A stretch of 64,000 bases of DNA from Rossellomorea vietnamensis. GTDB taxonomy: Bacteria > Bacillota > Bacilli > Bacillales > Bacillaceae_B. This document shows positions 41,656 through 49,539 of the stretch, one piece after another. The stretch lies in contig NZ_LIXZ01000004.1 of assembly GCF_001305855.1 (NCBI RefSeq), forward strand, positions 1-64,000, written 5' to 3'. Under the pieces are notes generated by a model. The model worked only from the letters and a program-made list of their open reading frames with translations. It did no database searches and was not told the DNA's origin. Both the position numbers and the translations under genes were made by a program. How positions within the stretch are numbered: position 1 is the stretch's first letter; every line of letters begins with the position of its first letter.

Positions 41656-41757
41656 ATGCATACATTCACTGTAGACATCAAAAAATATCGTTTATTAATG
41701 ATGTCTATTATTGGAATTTCAGCCGTCCTCGGGACACGTCTGTCCTTTTTTAGCTGA
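41656..41757 (+). CDS. 33-residue membrane peptide in its own transcription unit
   Basis: The ATG lies seven bases after AAAGGAGG. The peptide starts MHTFTVDIKKYRLLMMSIIG and ends TRLSFFS: a basic head and one hydrophobic stretch of about 15-18 residues. It has a complete promoter upstream and a strong terminator downstream (41798-41833), so the transcript is about 200 nt. It could be a type I toxin-like or regulatory peptide; nothing in the sequence names it. Confidence 0.65.
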   Translation: MHTFTVDIKKYRLLMMSIIGISAVLGTRLSFFS

Positions 41758-41797
41758 TTTTCATAGTGAACCTGTGTATGATTTCCTAGTATAGCGA

Positions 41798-41833
41798 GAG
41801 CCATGGGGAATGATTCCCTGTGGCTCTTTTGAT
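41798..41833 (+). terminator. Terminator of the peptide gene
   Basis: AGAGCCATGGGGA pairs with TCCCTGTGGCTCT around ATGAT, followed by TTTT. Confidence 0.85.
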
Positions 41834-41928
41834 TTTATTTAGCGATGACGGTTAGCGGATCGAGGTCAGTGACTAAGTATTCAGCAGCTGGAGGCCGCCT
41901 GCGCTTTTTAATGAGAGGACGAATCAAA

Positions 41929-43131
41929 ATGATGAAAATATTAAAAACAAAAAACAATATCTATTTACTATACTTTTATCTCTTTTTTGCCCAACTGTTT
42001 TTCGACCGGGCGCTGTGGGTCATCTATCTTGGTGATAAGGGGATGACCTTGGGTGAGATTGGGGTGTTGGAGGCACTGCTCCATTTGGCCATCGTGTTAT
42101 TCGAGGTTCCGACAGGGATGATTGCCGATTTGTACGGAAGGAAGGTCAGCCTGGTGATCGGGAATCTGTTCAGTCTCCTTTACGGATTGTTCATGCTCTT
42201 GAGCGGCAACTTCTCCATGTTCACCCTGGCGTTTCTGTCCATGGGCCTCATGGTCACCCTTCATTCGGGAGCCGAGCAGGCTTTTGCCTATGACACGCTG
42301 AAAAATGAGAAGCGGGAAAAGGATTACACGCGGGTCATCGGAAGTATGACGGCGATTTCCCTGTTGTCACTCAGCCTTGCCAAATTCCTCGGGGGATTTA
42401 TGGCGGAAGTGAGCTGGGAATGGGTATATGGTTCCACCATCGTCACCCACGTCCTGGCGGTCATTCCTCTTCTGTTCATGAAAGAACCAGAGCGGGAGAA
42501 GACCGAAGAAATCAGCGGACGCTGGTACAATCAGTGGGTCCATCAATTCAGGTTGGGGGTCAATGTGTGGAGAAATAACGGGGTCATTCACGCACCGGTT
42601 GTCCTATTCATCCTGGCGAGTGCGGTCATGGTAATCATGGTATTCTACGGTCAGGAATACTTCGTGGAACTGGGCTATTCGTCGATTGTTGTGGGAGCCG
42701 TGTTCACCATCGAAGGACTTCTTGGCGTCGTGATGGCGAAAATTGCGTATAAGGTGGAGGAACGATTCAAATTCTTCAATATCCTCTATTATGGATTGGG
42801 TATTTTTCTACTCTTTTTCGTGTTATTCATCTTTGCGACGGACTGGGCGATTCTACTGTCATTCTTGATCCTTGCCCAGCTGTTGAGTCTGTTCGAACCG
42901 ATCTTCAGCTCGTTCGTGCAGAGCTTTTTGAAAAGCAATATACGGTCGACTTTCCTTTCTTTGATCGGCTTGATGGAGAGCTTTGTCATCATGATCAGCT
43001 TTCCGCTCTTCGGCTATGCCATAGAAAGGACGGGTTTCACCGACGGATTCGCCTGGCTGCTCGTGATTTTCTTTACGCTTGCGGGTGGATATCTGGTTGG
43101 TCAGAGGGTGAAAATGAAGGAACGGACCTAA
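41929..43131 (+). CDS. MFS transporter
   Basis: With the start at 41929 (GAGG upstream, first of two adjacent ATGs) the protein has 400 residues and 11-12 membrane segments. The MFS loop motif between TM2 and TM3 is GMIADLYGRKVSLV. The head RxLWVIYLGDKGMTLGEIGVLEALLH resembles the family of MFS proteins including tetracycline/macrolide-type exporters. An upstream in-frame extension to 41845 has no ribosome binding site. Substrate unknown. Confidence 0.83.
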   Translation: MMKILKTKNNIYLLYFYLFFAQLFFDRALWVIYLGDKGMTLGEIGVLEALLHLAIVLFEVPTGMIADLYGRKVSLVIGNLFSLLYGLFMLLSGNFSMFTLAFLSMGLMVTLHSGAEQAFAYDTLKNEKREKDYTRVIGSMTAISLLSLSLAKFLGGFMAEVSWEWVYGSTIVTHVLAVIPLLFMKEPEREKTEEISGRWYNQWVHQFRLGVNVWRNNGVIHAPVVLFILASAVMVIMVFYGQEYFVELGYSSIVVGAVFTIEGLLGVVMAKIAYKVEERFKFFNILYYGLGIFLLFFVLFIFATDWAILLSFLILAQLLSLFEPIFSSFVQSFLKSNIRSTFLSLIGLMESFVIMISFPLFGYAIERTGFTDGFAWLLVIFFTLAGGYLVGQRVKMKERT

Positions 43132-43228
43132 GAGAAACGCTTCTCACTTTTTTAAGTGGGGAGCTTATTTTCATATTATAAAAAAGGAAAAATGTGTTAA
43201 AATTTGACTAATAGAACAAAAGGGGGAG

Positions 43229-43678
43229 ATGGATGTGACTGGTGAAAAAAGGGAAGAAACGTTTAGAATTGTAGGGTTAAAAGGGAAGGGTAATTTTGCC
43301 GATTTTAGTACGGAAGTGCCGAGTCTTGCACAGCGAATCATGGAAAAGATAGATGAACTCCAAGCGGTAACGGGTCCCGAAGTCGCCATTTATGAGCCGA
43401 AAAGGGATAGAGATCATGTTGAAGGAATTTATTATGTTGGGGTGATAGTGAACGACCCCCTCACCAGTGTTCCTGACGGGATGACGTATCTTGAATTGAA
43501 CGAAGAATATGCAATGGGGAAAGGACACGATATCGAGAATCTACATAAAGATTTAATGAATTGGATGGATGATCAGGGATACCAACGGAAAACGGAAGCA
43601 TACATCGTGGAAACGTATCATCCCATGGAGGACGGCGGGGAAGAAGTGGTGGTTTATTTGCCGATTGAAGGAGCTTAA
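43229..43678 (+). CDS. GyrI-like effector-binding domain protein
   Basis: The 149-residue protein is a stand-alone GyrI-like/AraC effector-binding (SHS2) domain: FRIVGLKGKGNFADFSTEVPSLAQRIMEKI at the start, EVAIYEPKRDRDHVEGIYYVGVIV in the middle and EAYIVETYHPMEDGGEEVVVYLPI at the end. Such proteins bind small hydrophobic ligands and may sequester drugs or hydrolyse cyclopropanoids. Possible link with the MFS exporter 98 bp upstream. AAAGGGGGAG precedes the ATG. Confidence 0.82.
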   Translation: MDVTGEKREETFRIVGLKGKGNFADFSTEVPSLAQRIMEKIDELQAVTGPEVAIYEPKRDRDHVEGIYYVGVIVNDPLTSVPDGMTYLELNEEYAMGKGHDIENLHKDLMNWMDDQGYQRKTEAYIVETYHPMEDGGEEVVVYLPIEGA

Positions 43679-43966
43679 GAAAAGCTTCTTTTGCTACTAG
43701 TTTGATATAGGACATAGGATGAGTTTCATGGCAGGTTTGACGGAACATTGTAAATTTTAAAAATCCCATTGAGGAAGAGGCTTAGGTAAAGTTGAACGAA
43801 GCTGGGATGGAGCCAGAAAGGGAGGATATACAAGAATGGATCCTTAGCAATATTAAAGGGACTTAAACCCCTATTGTGCTATTAGTTAAGAGGGTAAGCA
43901 GCTTCTTTGGATACCAGGTATATGGTAATATATATATATAAGAAAAGTTTAAACTGGGGTGATTGT
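43679..43966. other. 288-bp gap with a gene relic
   Basis: Within 43762-43866 a frame reads NPIEEEA, a TAG, then VKLNEAGMEPEREDIQEWIL and SNIKGT with a stop. It looks like the tail of a small protein with an in-frame stop codon. The rest is AT-rich, with a TATATATATATA tract at 43930-43942 that may contain the promoter of the toxin-antitoxin-like pair. Confidence 0.5.
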
Positions 43967-44233
43967 ATGGGAAAGATTAATTCTTCAGAAGACCTTATGA
44001 AATGTATTGATAACATGAATAGTGAAAACTCTGTTGTTCAATTTTCAATCCCGGGCAAGGGGAAGTTTACTCTTGTTTTACAAGAGGAGGGTGAACAATC
44101 GATTTCCGAAGATATTAAAAAAAATCCAGATTTGGAACGTATGATTCAAGAGAGTGAAGAACAGTACAAACAAGGGCTGGGGATTTCAACTTCAGATCTT
44201 TTGAAATCACTATCAGAGAAGGATTTCATGTGA
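43967..44233 (+). CDS. Putative antitoxin of a RelE/ParE-type module
   Basis: This 88-residue acidic protein starts at 43967 after GGGGTGAT. It has an N-terminal helix (SSEDLMKCIDNMNSENS), a beta hairpin (VVQFSIPGKGKFTLVLQEE) and a long C-terminal helical tail (about 50-88) ending SDLLKSLSEKDFM. Its last bases overlap the start of a small basic RelE-fold protein (GTGA overlap), the usual order and coupling of antitoxin then toxin. No known antitoxin family is recognised. Base composition is more AT-rich than neighbours, suggesting acquisition. Confidence 0.6.
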   Translation: MGKINSSEDLMKCIDNMNSENSVVQFSIPGKGKFTLVLQEEGEQSISEDIKKNPDLERMIQESEEQYKQGLGISTSDLLKSLSEKDFM

Positions 44234-44514
44234 GGTCCCGCTATGTTGTATGGACGCCCATTGTAAGAGAAAAGCTTAAAGCATTTAGAAGTGAAAGATT
44301 TACCCCGTTTGAAACACTTGATTTTATTTCTCAAGTCGTATTAGAGACTGAAGATTTATTGAAAAACCCTGTACTTGGGAAGAGTTATAAAGAGGAGGCT
44401 GGAAAATATAAAGGGATATCCCGAATTGTAATAAAGAAGTTTCAATTTTATTTTAAACAGGTAGACAATGAAGTACTAATTATTGCCGTTTTATTTCCAG
44501 GTGAAAATAAATAG
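44230..44514 (+). CDS. Putative RelE/ParE-fold toxin
   Basis: The 94-residue protein starts at GTG, overlapping the preceding stop. It is basic and shows the RelE/ParE pattern: two N-terminal helices (REKLKAFRSERFTPFETLDFISQVVLETEDLLKN), then a strand series RIVIKKFQFYFKQVDNEVLIIAVLFPG. In the family these proteins cut mRNA on the ribosome (RelE) or poison gyrase (ParE). Catalytic residues cannot be assigned by eye. A terminator follows. Confidence 0.65.
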   Translation: MRSRYVVWTPIVREKLKAFRSERFTPFETLDFISQVVLETEDLLKNPVLGKSYKEEAGKYKGISRIVIKKFQFYFKQVDNEVLIIAVLFPGENK

Positions 44515-44544
44515 AAGAATTTTATAAGAGACGTGCAATATACA

Positions 44545-44575
44545 GATCCCATTATTCAGTGGGGTCTTTTTATAT
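44545..44575 (+). terminator. Terminator of the toxin-antitoxin-like pair
   Basis: AGATCCCA and TGGGGTCT pair around TTATTCAG, followed by TTTTTAT. Confidence 0.75.
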
Positions 44576-44668
44576 ATATAAAAACAAAGCAAAAGTAGGG
44601 CTCTTGCGTCGTTGGTAGCAACAGAACCGTCACAGTGGTTTAAGTATAGGTAAAATTATGCAAAAAAT

Positions 44669-44702
44669 GATTGTGAAATGCCACCTTTTTTGAAATAATT
44701 GG
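44669..44702 (+). promoter_or_regulatory. GATTG-N15-TTTGAAATAATTGG motif, copy 2
   Basis: GATTG at 44669-44673 and TTTGAAATAATTGG at 44689-44702, 30 bp before the ATG of a 61-residue membrane protein. Confidence 0.75.
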
Positions 44703-44732
44703 AATTAATAAGGGTGTTTGGAGGAACCAATC

Positions 44733-44918
44733 ATGAAAACAGATACTTTCTTATTCATAACAGGGTTACTCCTCTTTATGCTGGGAATCTATTTATCTAC
44801 ATATATTGCAAGCCTGGGTGTGTTATTAAGTGTCTGTGGTGGGATGATACTTGGCGTCAGCAGTTATTTCATGGTGTCGCATCAGGTGAAACCAAGAAAA
44901 AGGGTGAAAAAGCCATGA
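44733..44918 (+). CDS. Small two-span membrane protein
   Basis: The start at 44733 follows GGAGGAACC. Sixty-one residues with two hydrophobic segments (7-27, 30-50) and a basic tail (HQVKPRKRVKKP). First gene of a run of four tiny genes. Its stop overlaps the next ATG (ATGA at 44915-44918). Confidence 0.7.
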   Translation: MKTDTFLFITGLLLFMLGIYLSTYIASLGVLLSVCGGMILGVSSYFMVSHQVKPRKRVKKP

Positions 44919-45040
44919 AAGAAGGAAGACTCGTCACTAAAGAACATATTGTAGAAGATTTAAAGAGGATAGGCGTTCCGGTTTCTGTCATTCTGACACA
45001 GGTAGAGGCAGTCGGATGGACTATGCTAGAGGTTGGATGA
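44915..45040 (+). CDS. 41-residue soluble peptide coupled to the membrane protein
   Basis: Begins MKEGRLVTKEHIVEDLKRIG, then VPVSVILTQVEAVGWTMLEVG. Predicted helix-turn-strand, no membrane span. The ATG overlaps the preceding stop by four bases, so it is probably translated by coupling (GAAAAAG only upstream). Not recognised. Confidence 0.55.
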   Translation: MKEGRLVTKEHIVEDLKRIGVPVSVILTQVEAVGWTMLEVG

Positions 45041-45074
45041 ATAAAAACTGAAAATGAAGGGGGAGGCATTCATC

Positions 45075-45347
45075 ATGTCAATTGACGTGTTAACGATGAT
45101 CGTCTTAGGGGCCGTTGTTGCATGCATTTTACAGGCTTTGCAGAAGTATGGTGGGATTCCGGCTTATTTTAATGTGAAGTTTTTCTTCGCACTGGCTATT
45201 TTATCAGCCGCATGCTGGATCATGAGTCTGGCCGTTGGAGGATGGGGTGGTATGGGCTTGACTGCAATTGGATTGAACGGACTGGTGGCAGCGGTGTCAG
45301 GGTTGGTTTGTTCTTTTGTATTGAATATGGTGTGGAGGTCTGGATAA
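45075..45347 (+). CDS. YesK-like small membrane protein
   Basis: Start at 45075 after GGGGGAGG; 90 residues with three membrane segments (6-25, 38-56, 66-86). The central AVGGWGGMGLTAIG motif is shared with the protein at 54850 (KVGGWDGMAIGFYAI) and is typical of the YesK-like family. Function unknown. Confidence 0.65.
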   Translation: MSIDVLTMIVLGAVVACILQALQKYGGIPAYFNVKFFFALAILSAACWIMSLAVGGWGGMGLTAIGLNGLVAAVSGLVCSFVLNMVWRSG

Positions 45348-45432
45348 TCAGCCAATATGTAATGATTTGGCTGGATCAAGAATGATTTTAAGAGATCTAA
45401 CATATGTAGGTTAAGGAAGAGGAGGGGTTCAT

Positions 45433-45684
45433 TTGAAAAAAGTATTCAGTACGGGGTCTTTTATTATTTTTCTCATCGGTCTAGTATTCTATTTTTTAGC
45501 CCTTTTAGGGAAAGACACATTCTTACTCCCTGCGGTCATCACGGCAGTCGTAGGTTTTGTGGCAGGCTTGTTCGGAGAAAAAACAATCCTGAGAAAGATT
45601 GGTCTGTATGGAAATGGCCTCATATTAGTGGTCGGTCTGCTTCTTCCATTTGTGGTGACGACGTTTTTTTGGAATAAGCCTTAG
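45433..45684 (+). CDS. Small three-span membrane protein
   Basis: From TTG at 45433, after GAGGAGGGG, 83 residues with three hydrophobic segments (8-25, 30-46, 60-78) separated by a short KTILRKIG loop. Last of the tiny-gene run; a terminator follows at 45706. Not recognised. Confidence 0.6.
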   Translation: MKKVFSTGSFIIFLIGLVFYFLALLGKDTFLLPAVITAVVGFVAGLFGEKTILRKIGLYGNGLILVVGLLLPFVVTTFFWNKP

Positions 45685-45704
45685 TGGCCACAAGCTAAAC
45701 GTAA

Positions 45705-45737
45705 AGAACTTCTTGCGAAGAGAAGTTCTTTTGTTGT
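45705..45737 (+). terminator. Terminator of the tiny-gene run
   Basis: AAAGAACTTC pairs with GAAGTTCTTTT around TTGCGAAGA. Confidence 0.8.
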
Positions 45738-45788
45738 ATAGAAATGCATCCATGTTGTAATAAATGAACACTAGGAGGAAGAAAGTCA

Positions 45789-46529
45789 ATGTACCTGGGA
45801 ACCCCAACAGCAACCGGAAACACAGCCAACATCTATCTCTATGAAAATAAGATATACAAAGTCTTTAACGATTCCTTACCAGACGGTGAGTCCATGAAAG
45901 AAGCAAAAAAGCAACAGTATGCCCATTCTTGCGGGCTGCCTGTCCCCGAAATCTATGATGTCACAAACATAGATGGAAAACAGGTCATCATCATGGAACA
46001 CATAGAAGGGAAGCCAATCGGGGATTTTCTGACTGACAACATGAAACGAGCGGAGTATTATATGGCTATGTCAGTGGACATTCAACTAGGCATTCATCAA
46101 ATCAAAGCTCATTCCATTGAACCCATGTCCGAAAAGCTGCGTCGCCAAATAGAATCTGCATCCGAATTGGATCATGGACTAAAGTCCGTTTTAATGAAGA
46201 ACCTGGATTCCATGACCTTTGAAGACAGACTCTGTCACGGTGATTTTCATTTATATAACTTAATTCTGTCAGAGAATAACGTCACCATCATCGACTGGGT
46301 TGATTCCAGTGCAGGGGATAGACGGGCTGACGTGTATCGTACCTATCTCCTGTATTCCCAGGTATCAAAGGAACTGGCTGATATGTATATGCGGCTTTAT
46401 TGTGAGAAAAGTGGTTTGTCTAAAGAAGAAGTATTTCAATGGGCGCCCATCATTGCTGCGGCCAGATTGTCAGAGGAGGTTTCTTCCGAAGATCCAAAGC
46501 GGCTTTTGGAGATTGTGCATCAGATTTGA
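45789..46529 (+). CDS. APH-family small-molecule kinase
   Basis: The 246-residue protein has an ATP-binding N-lobe (GTPTATGNTANIYLYENKIYKVF), the linker IIMEHIEGKPI, the catalytic loop LCHGDFHLYNLI and the metal-binding IIDWVDSSAGDRRADV. This fits the aminoglycoside phosphotransferase/choline kinase superfamily, with the short form close to fructosamine-kinase-like or macrolide-type proteins. GGAGGAAG precedes the ATG. Substrate unknown; single gene ended by a repeat-type hairpin. Confidence 0.87.
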   Translation: MYLGTPTATGNTANIYLYENKIYKVFNDSLPDGESMKEAKKQQYAHSCGLPVPEIYDVTNIDGKQVIIMEHIEGKPIGDFLTDNMKRAEYYMAMSVDIQLGIHQIKAHSIEPMSEKLRRQIESASELDHGLKSVLMKNLDSMTFEDRLCHGDFHLYNLILSENNVTIIDWVDSSAGDRRADVYRTYLLYSQVSKELADMYMRLYCEKSGLSKEEVFQWAPIIAAARLSEEVSSEDPKRLLEIVHQI

Positions 46530-46549
46530 GAAAGAACCTAGGGTCAGGA

Positions 46550-46580
46550 AAGAGCCACGGTACCTGTCCCCATGGCTTTT
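46550..46580 (+). terminator. GGTACCTGTCCCC repeat hairpin as terminator
   Basis: AGCCACGG pairs with CCATGGCT around TACCTGTCC, followed by TTTT. Same family as 9719-9750, which also follows an APH-type kinase gene. Confidence 0.65.
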
Positions 46581-46671
46581 AGATAGACTAGCGTTTGAAA
46601 GACAAGCAAATGAAAAAAAGGTGACTCCTAAACCCTACTTCAAGTAGACGATGGATTCACCTCTTTTTGGA

Positions 46672-47442
46672 TTATTCTATAATGTTTTTTTCAATCACAA
46701 GGGATAGGCTATCAGCTATTTGCTGATAAGTATCATCATTTGGATGGAAGTTGTCACTTGAAAGGTCGCGTTTGGAATCCGTTACCAAATTGAAGGTGTC
46801 CACCACTTGAACATCGTATTTCAAGCCTAATGTGCGGGCAGATTCATTCCATTTTTGGATGACAGTATCAAAGGAATCCCCGTCCGGTAATTCCTTAAAG
46901 GGATTATATAGTCCCATATAGAGGATGACGGCATCCTCATTTATGTCACGAATGGTTTCAAAGGTTTTTTCCAAGTTAGGAATTTCGGTTTTCAGAATGC
47001 CAAGGGCGGTAGCTTCTGAATAATTGTTTAAAATCTCACCAGAATTAAAGAGGTTATTTCCCCCAATCGTGATGGAAATGATTTTGGCGTCCTTAAGAGA
47101 TCGCCTGACATCCTTTTGTTCTAACTGGGCCAGTAAATCTTCAATCCTGGCACCCCGAATCCCTAAGTTTTGGTACCGCTCCACCGTATTGGTTTCTTTA
47201 AGTGAATTTCCAACCAGCGGGACAAAACCTTCTCCTTTTGAAGATCCTACCCCCCTTGTCAATGAGTCGCCAAGTGCAATATACGTTTCCCCGGGGGTAG
47301 CGGGAGCTTCTTCTGATTCTGCTGATATCTTCTCTTGGGGAGGGTTGGCGATATCCGAATAGGCTCTTACAAATCCATATCCAAATAGGACGGTCAGCGC
47401 AAGGGAAAGGGTGATAAATAGTTGCCACATCCATTTTTTCAT
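46672..47442 (-). CDS. SGNH/GDSL hydrolase, membrane-anchored or secreted
   Basis: The 256-residue protein has an N-terminal hydrophobic segment (8-27) and an SGNH esterase domain with block I ALGDSLTRG (Ser nucleophile), block II LGIRGARI, block III TIGGNNLF and block V DNFHPND (Asp-His). Like YpmR-type lipases. AGAAGGAGA lies upstream. Divergent from an ABC exporter operon; it may act on an exported lipid or peptide, which is only suggested by position. Confidence 0.88.
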   Translation of the reverse strand: MKKWMWQLFITLSLALTVLFGYGFVRAYSDIANPPQEKISAESEEAPATPGETYIALGDSLTRGVGSSKGEGFVPLVGNSLKETNTVERYQNLGIRGARIEDLLAQLEQKDVRRSLKDAKIISITIGGNNLFNSGEILNNYSEATALGILKTEIPNLEKTFETIRDINEDAVILYMGLYNPFKELPDGDSFDTVIQKWNESARTLGLKYDVQVVDTFNLVTDSKRDLSSDNFHPNDDTYQQIADSLSLVIEKNIIE

Positions 47443-47548
47443 TCTTTATTCTCTCCTTCTATTATGATTGTACCAACTTTTACTCATGCTGAGTATTTAA
47501 AAGAGCAATTGAGAAAAAAGTTGGTTAGAATAGATGTAGGGTGATGAT

Positions 47549-48475
47549 ATGAGCATAAAGCCAACAGTTCAATTGAAAAATGTAACGAAAGTAATAGGGA
47601 AAAAGACGATTATTGATAATATATCATTTGAAATATATCCAGGAGAAGTATTTGGATTCCTTGGTCCCAATGGTGCTGGGAAAACGACTACGATTCGGAT
47701 GCTCGTCGGCCTGATCAAGCCGACATCAGGAGTCATTAAAATCTGTGATTTTGATGTGAGAAAGCAATTTGTACAAGCGATGCAGCGCCTGGGTTCCATC
47801 GTAGAAAATCCAGAGTTATATAAGTATTTGAGCGGTCGGGAAAATTTGCAACTATTTGCACGGATGCTGCCTGAGGTAAATAGAGAACGAATACAAGAGG
47901 TCATTGATCTCGTTGATTTGACTGCACGAATTGATGACCAGGTACAGACCTATTCACTTGGGATGCGTCAGAGGCTAGGGATTGCACAAGCATTGTTAGG
48001 CCGGCCGGATGTGCTTATCTTGGATGAACCTACGAACGGGTTGGATCCAATGGGAATAAAGGATCTTCGTACATTTATCAGGAAGCTGGTCGATGAAACG
48101 GGTCTTTCCGTTCTCGTATCCAGTCATATATTGAGTGAAATTGAAATGCTTGCCAATCGAGTGGCTATTATGAGCCGTGGGAGAATCGTGAAGGTAGGCA
48201 AGGTAAGTGATTTAGTGGATGCATTGTCATCGGGTGTGGACTGGAGAGTCAATGATGCTTTTCATGCACTTGATCTCTTTAAAGCATCTCCCTATGTCCA
48301 ATCTGCAGAACTGTACGATGATCATACGATCCATACTCTTATGGATGAAAGCAAAACGTCGATCCTGAATGAATCTTTACTAAAGGCGGGAATTGAGGTA
48401 TGGACAATTGAAAGGAAGGTCCAGACATTGGAGGACTTATTTATTCGTTTGACAGGGGGCGATCATATTGTCTAA
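47549..48475 (+). CDS. ABC transporter ATP-binding protein (BcrA-like)
   Basis: The 308-residue ATPase has Walker A GPNGAGKTTT, Q loop, signature YSLGMRQRLGIAQALL, Walker B VLILDEPTNGLDP and the H loop SSHILSEIE. The C-terminal 80 residues match BcrA/CcmA-type exporters of antimicrobial peptides. Partner permease overlaps by eight bases. Substrate probably a peptide or antibiotic; inferred from family. Confidence 0.92.
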   Translation: MSIKPTVQLKNVTKVIGKKTIIDNISFEIYPGEVFGFLGPNGAGKTTTIRMLVGLIKPTSGVIKICDFDVRKQFVQAMQRLGSIVENPELYKYLSGRENLQLFARMLPEVNRERIQEVIDLVDLTARIDDQVQTYSLGMRQRLGIAQALLGRPDVLILDEPTNGLDPMGIKDLRTFIRKLVDETGLSVLVSSHILSEIEMLANRVAIMSRGRIVKVGKVSDLVDALSSGVDWRVNDAFHALDLFKASPYVQSAELYDDHTIHTLMDESKTSILNESLLKAGIEVWTIERKVQTLEDLFIRLTGGDHIV

Positions 48476-49466
48476 TCCAAATATGATTGGTCTGATTCAT
48501 AATGAAGTCATGAAGATTGCTTCTAAAAAACGCTTTGCGGTTGTCATCGCTATATTAATCATTTTAGTCTCTATGTTTACATATGCACAATACCGGGAGA
48601 TACAAGAGAAGATTGAAAAGCAGGGTACGCTGGACTGGCGGGTGGAGCTGCAACAGGAGATAGTCGATCGGCAAAATCGGCTCGCATCCAGTGGGATCCA
48701 GGATGAGGCCAGACAATTCCTTGAATTGGATTTGAAGCAAAAGCAATACTACTTGGACAACAATATCAATCCGAACTATCCTGGAGCACCTACCTTCATC
48801 CGCATTTTTTTCTCGGAGGGACTCACACTGGTCCTGCCTTTACTCATCATTATCATTATGGCTGATGTTGTGAGTGGGGAATACAATGATGGGACCATCA
48901 AGACATTATTATCCCGACCGATAAAACGTTGGAAGATCCTGATGGCCAAATGGCTGACGGTTTTGCTGTATACATCGATGCTGATTGCGGCTACGGTGAT
49001 TGTCTGCTATGGGATTTCAGGCATTGTCCTCGGATATGACGGCTGGACGGCACCAATTCTGACGGGCTTTCAAGCTTCTCCATCAGGTGAATTTTCGACG
49101 ACCTATATCCATACCCTCCCGATGTGGGAATATTTACTGATGTCATCGGGTCTTGCATGGGTCGTTACAGCGACTGTTGCAACCATAAGCCTGATGATTT
49201 CAGTGCTAGTGAAAAATACAGCAACTGGTATCGGGGCGATGATGGCGGTGTTGATTGCAGGCACCCTCTTATCTACTGTCGGTTCAAGCTGGACGAGCTC
49301 TAAGTATTTGGTGAACTTGAATTTTGACTTGATCAATTACTTAGAAGGTCAAGCTCCACCAATCGAAGGGATGTCACTGCCGTTTTCATTAACCGTACTT
49401 GGAGTATGGACAGTCGCTTGCCTTATCATTGCGTTTTGGAATTTTACTCAGAAGGATATGTATTAA
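48468..49466 (+). CDS. ABC-2 type permease
   Basis: The 332-residue protein, from TTG overlapping the ATPase stop (GGGGGCGAT upstream), has one N-terminal span (21-40), an extracytoplasmic helical segment (45-110, EIQEKIEKQGTLDWRVELQQEIVDRQNRL) and five C-terminal spans. The SGEYNDGTIKTLLSRPIKRWKILMAKW block is typical of ABC-2 permeases. Works with the ATPase as an exporter. Confidence 0.88.
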   Translation: MSNPNMIGLIHNEVMKIASKKRFAVVIAILIILVSMFTYAQYREIQEKIEKQGTLDWRVELQQEIVDRQNRLASSGIQDEARQFLELDLKQKQYYLDNNINPNYPGAPTFIRIFFSEGLTLVLPLLIIIIMADVVSGEYNDGTIKTLLSRPIKRWKILMAKWLTVLLYTSMLIAATVIVCYGISGIVLGYDGWTAPILTGFQASPSGEFSTTYIHTLPMWEYLLMSSGLAWVVTATVATISLMISVLVKNTATGIGAMMAVLIAGTLLSTVGSSWTSSKYLVNLNFDLINYLEGQAPPIEGMSLPFSLTVLGVWTVACLIIAFWNFTQKDMY

Positions 49467-49490
49467 GTATGTTTGTAATGGAAGATCAAA

Positions 49491-49537
49491 CAAAAAAAGT
49501 AGCCACCCCCAACAAACATAGAGGGTGGCTACTTTCA
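49491..49537. terminator. Bidirectional terminator between ABC exporter and PTS operon
   Basis: AAAGTAGCCACCC pairs with GGGTGGCTACTTT around a loop of about 15 bases, A-rich and T-rich ends on either side. Confidence 0.92.
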
Positions 49538-49539
49538 TC

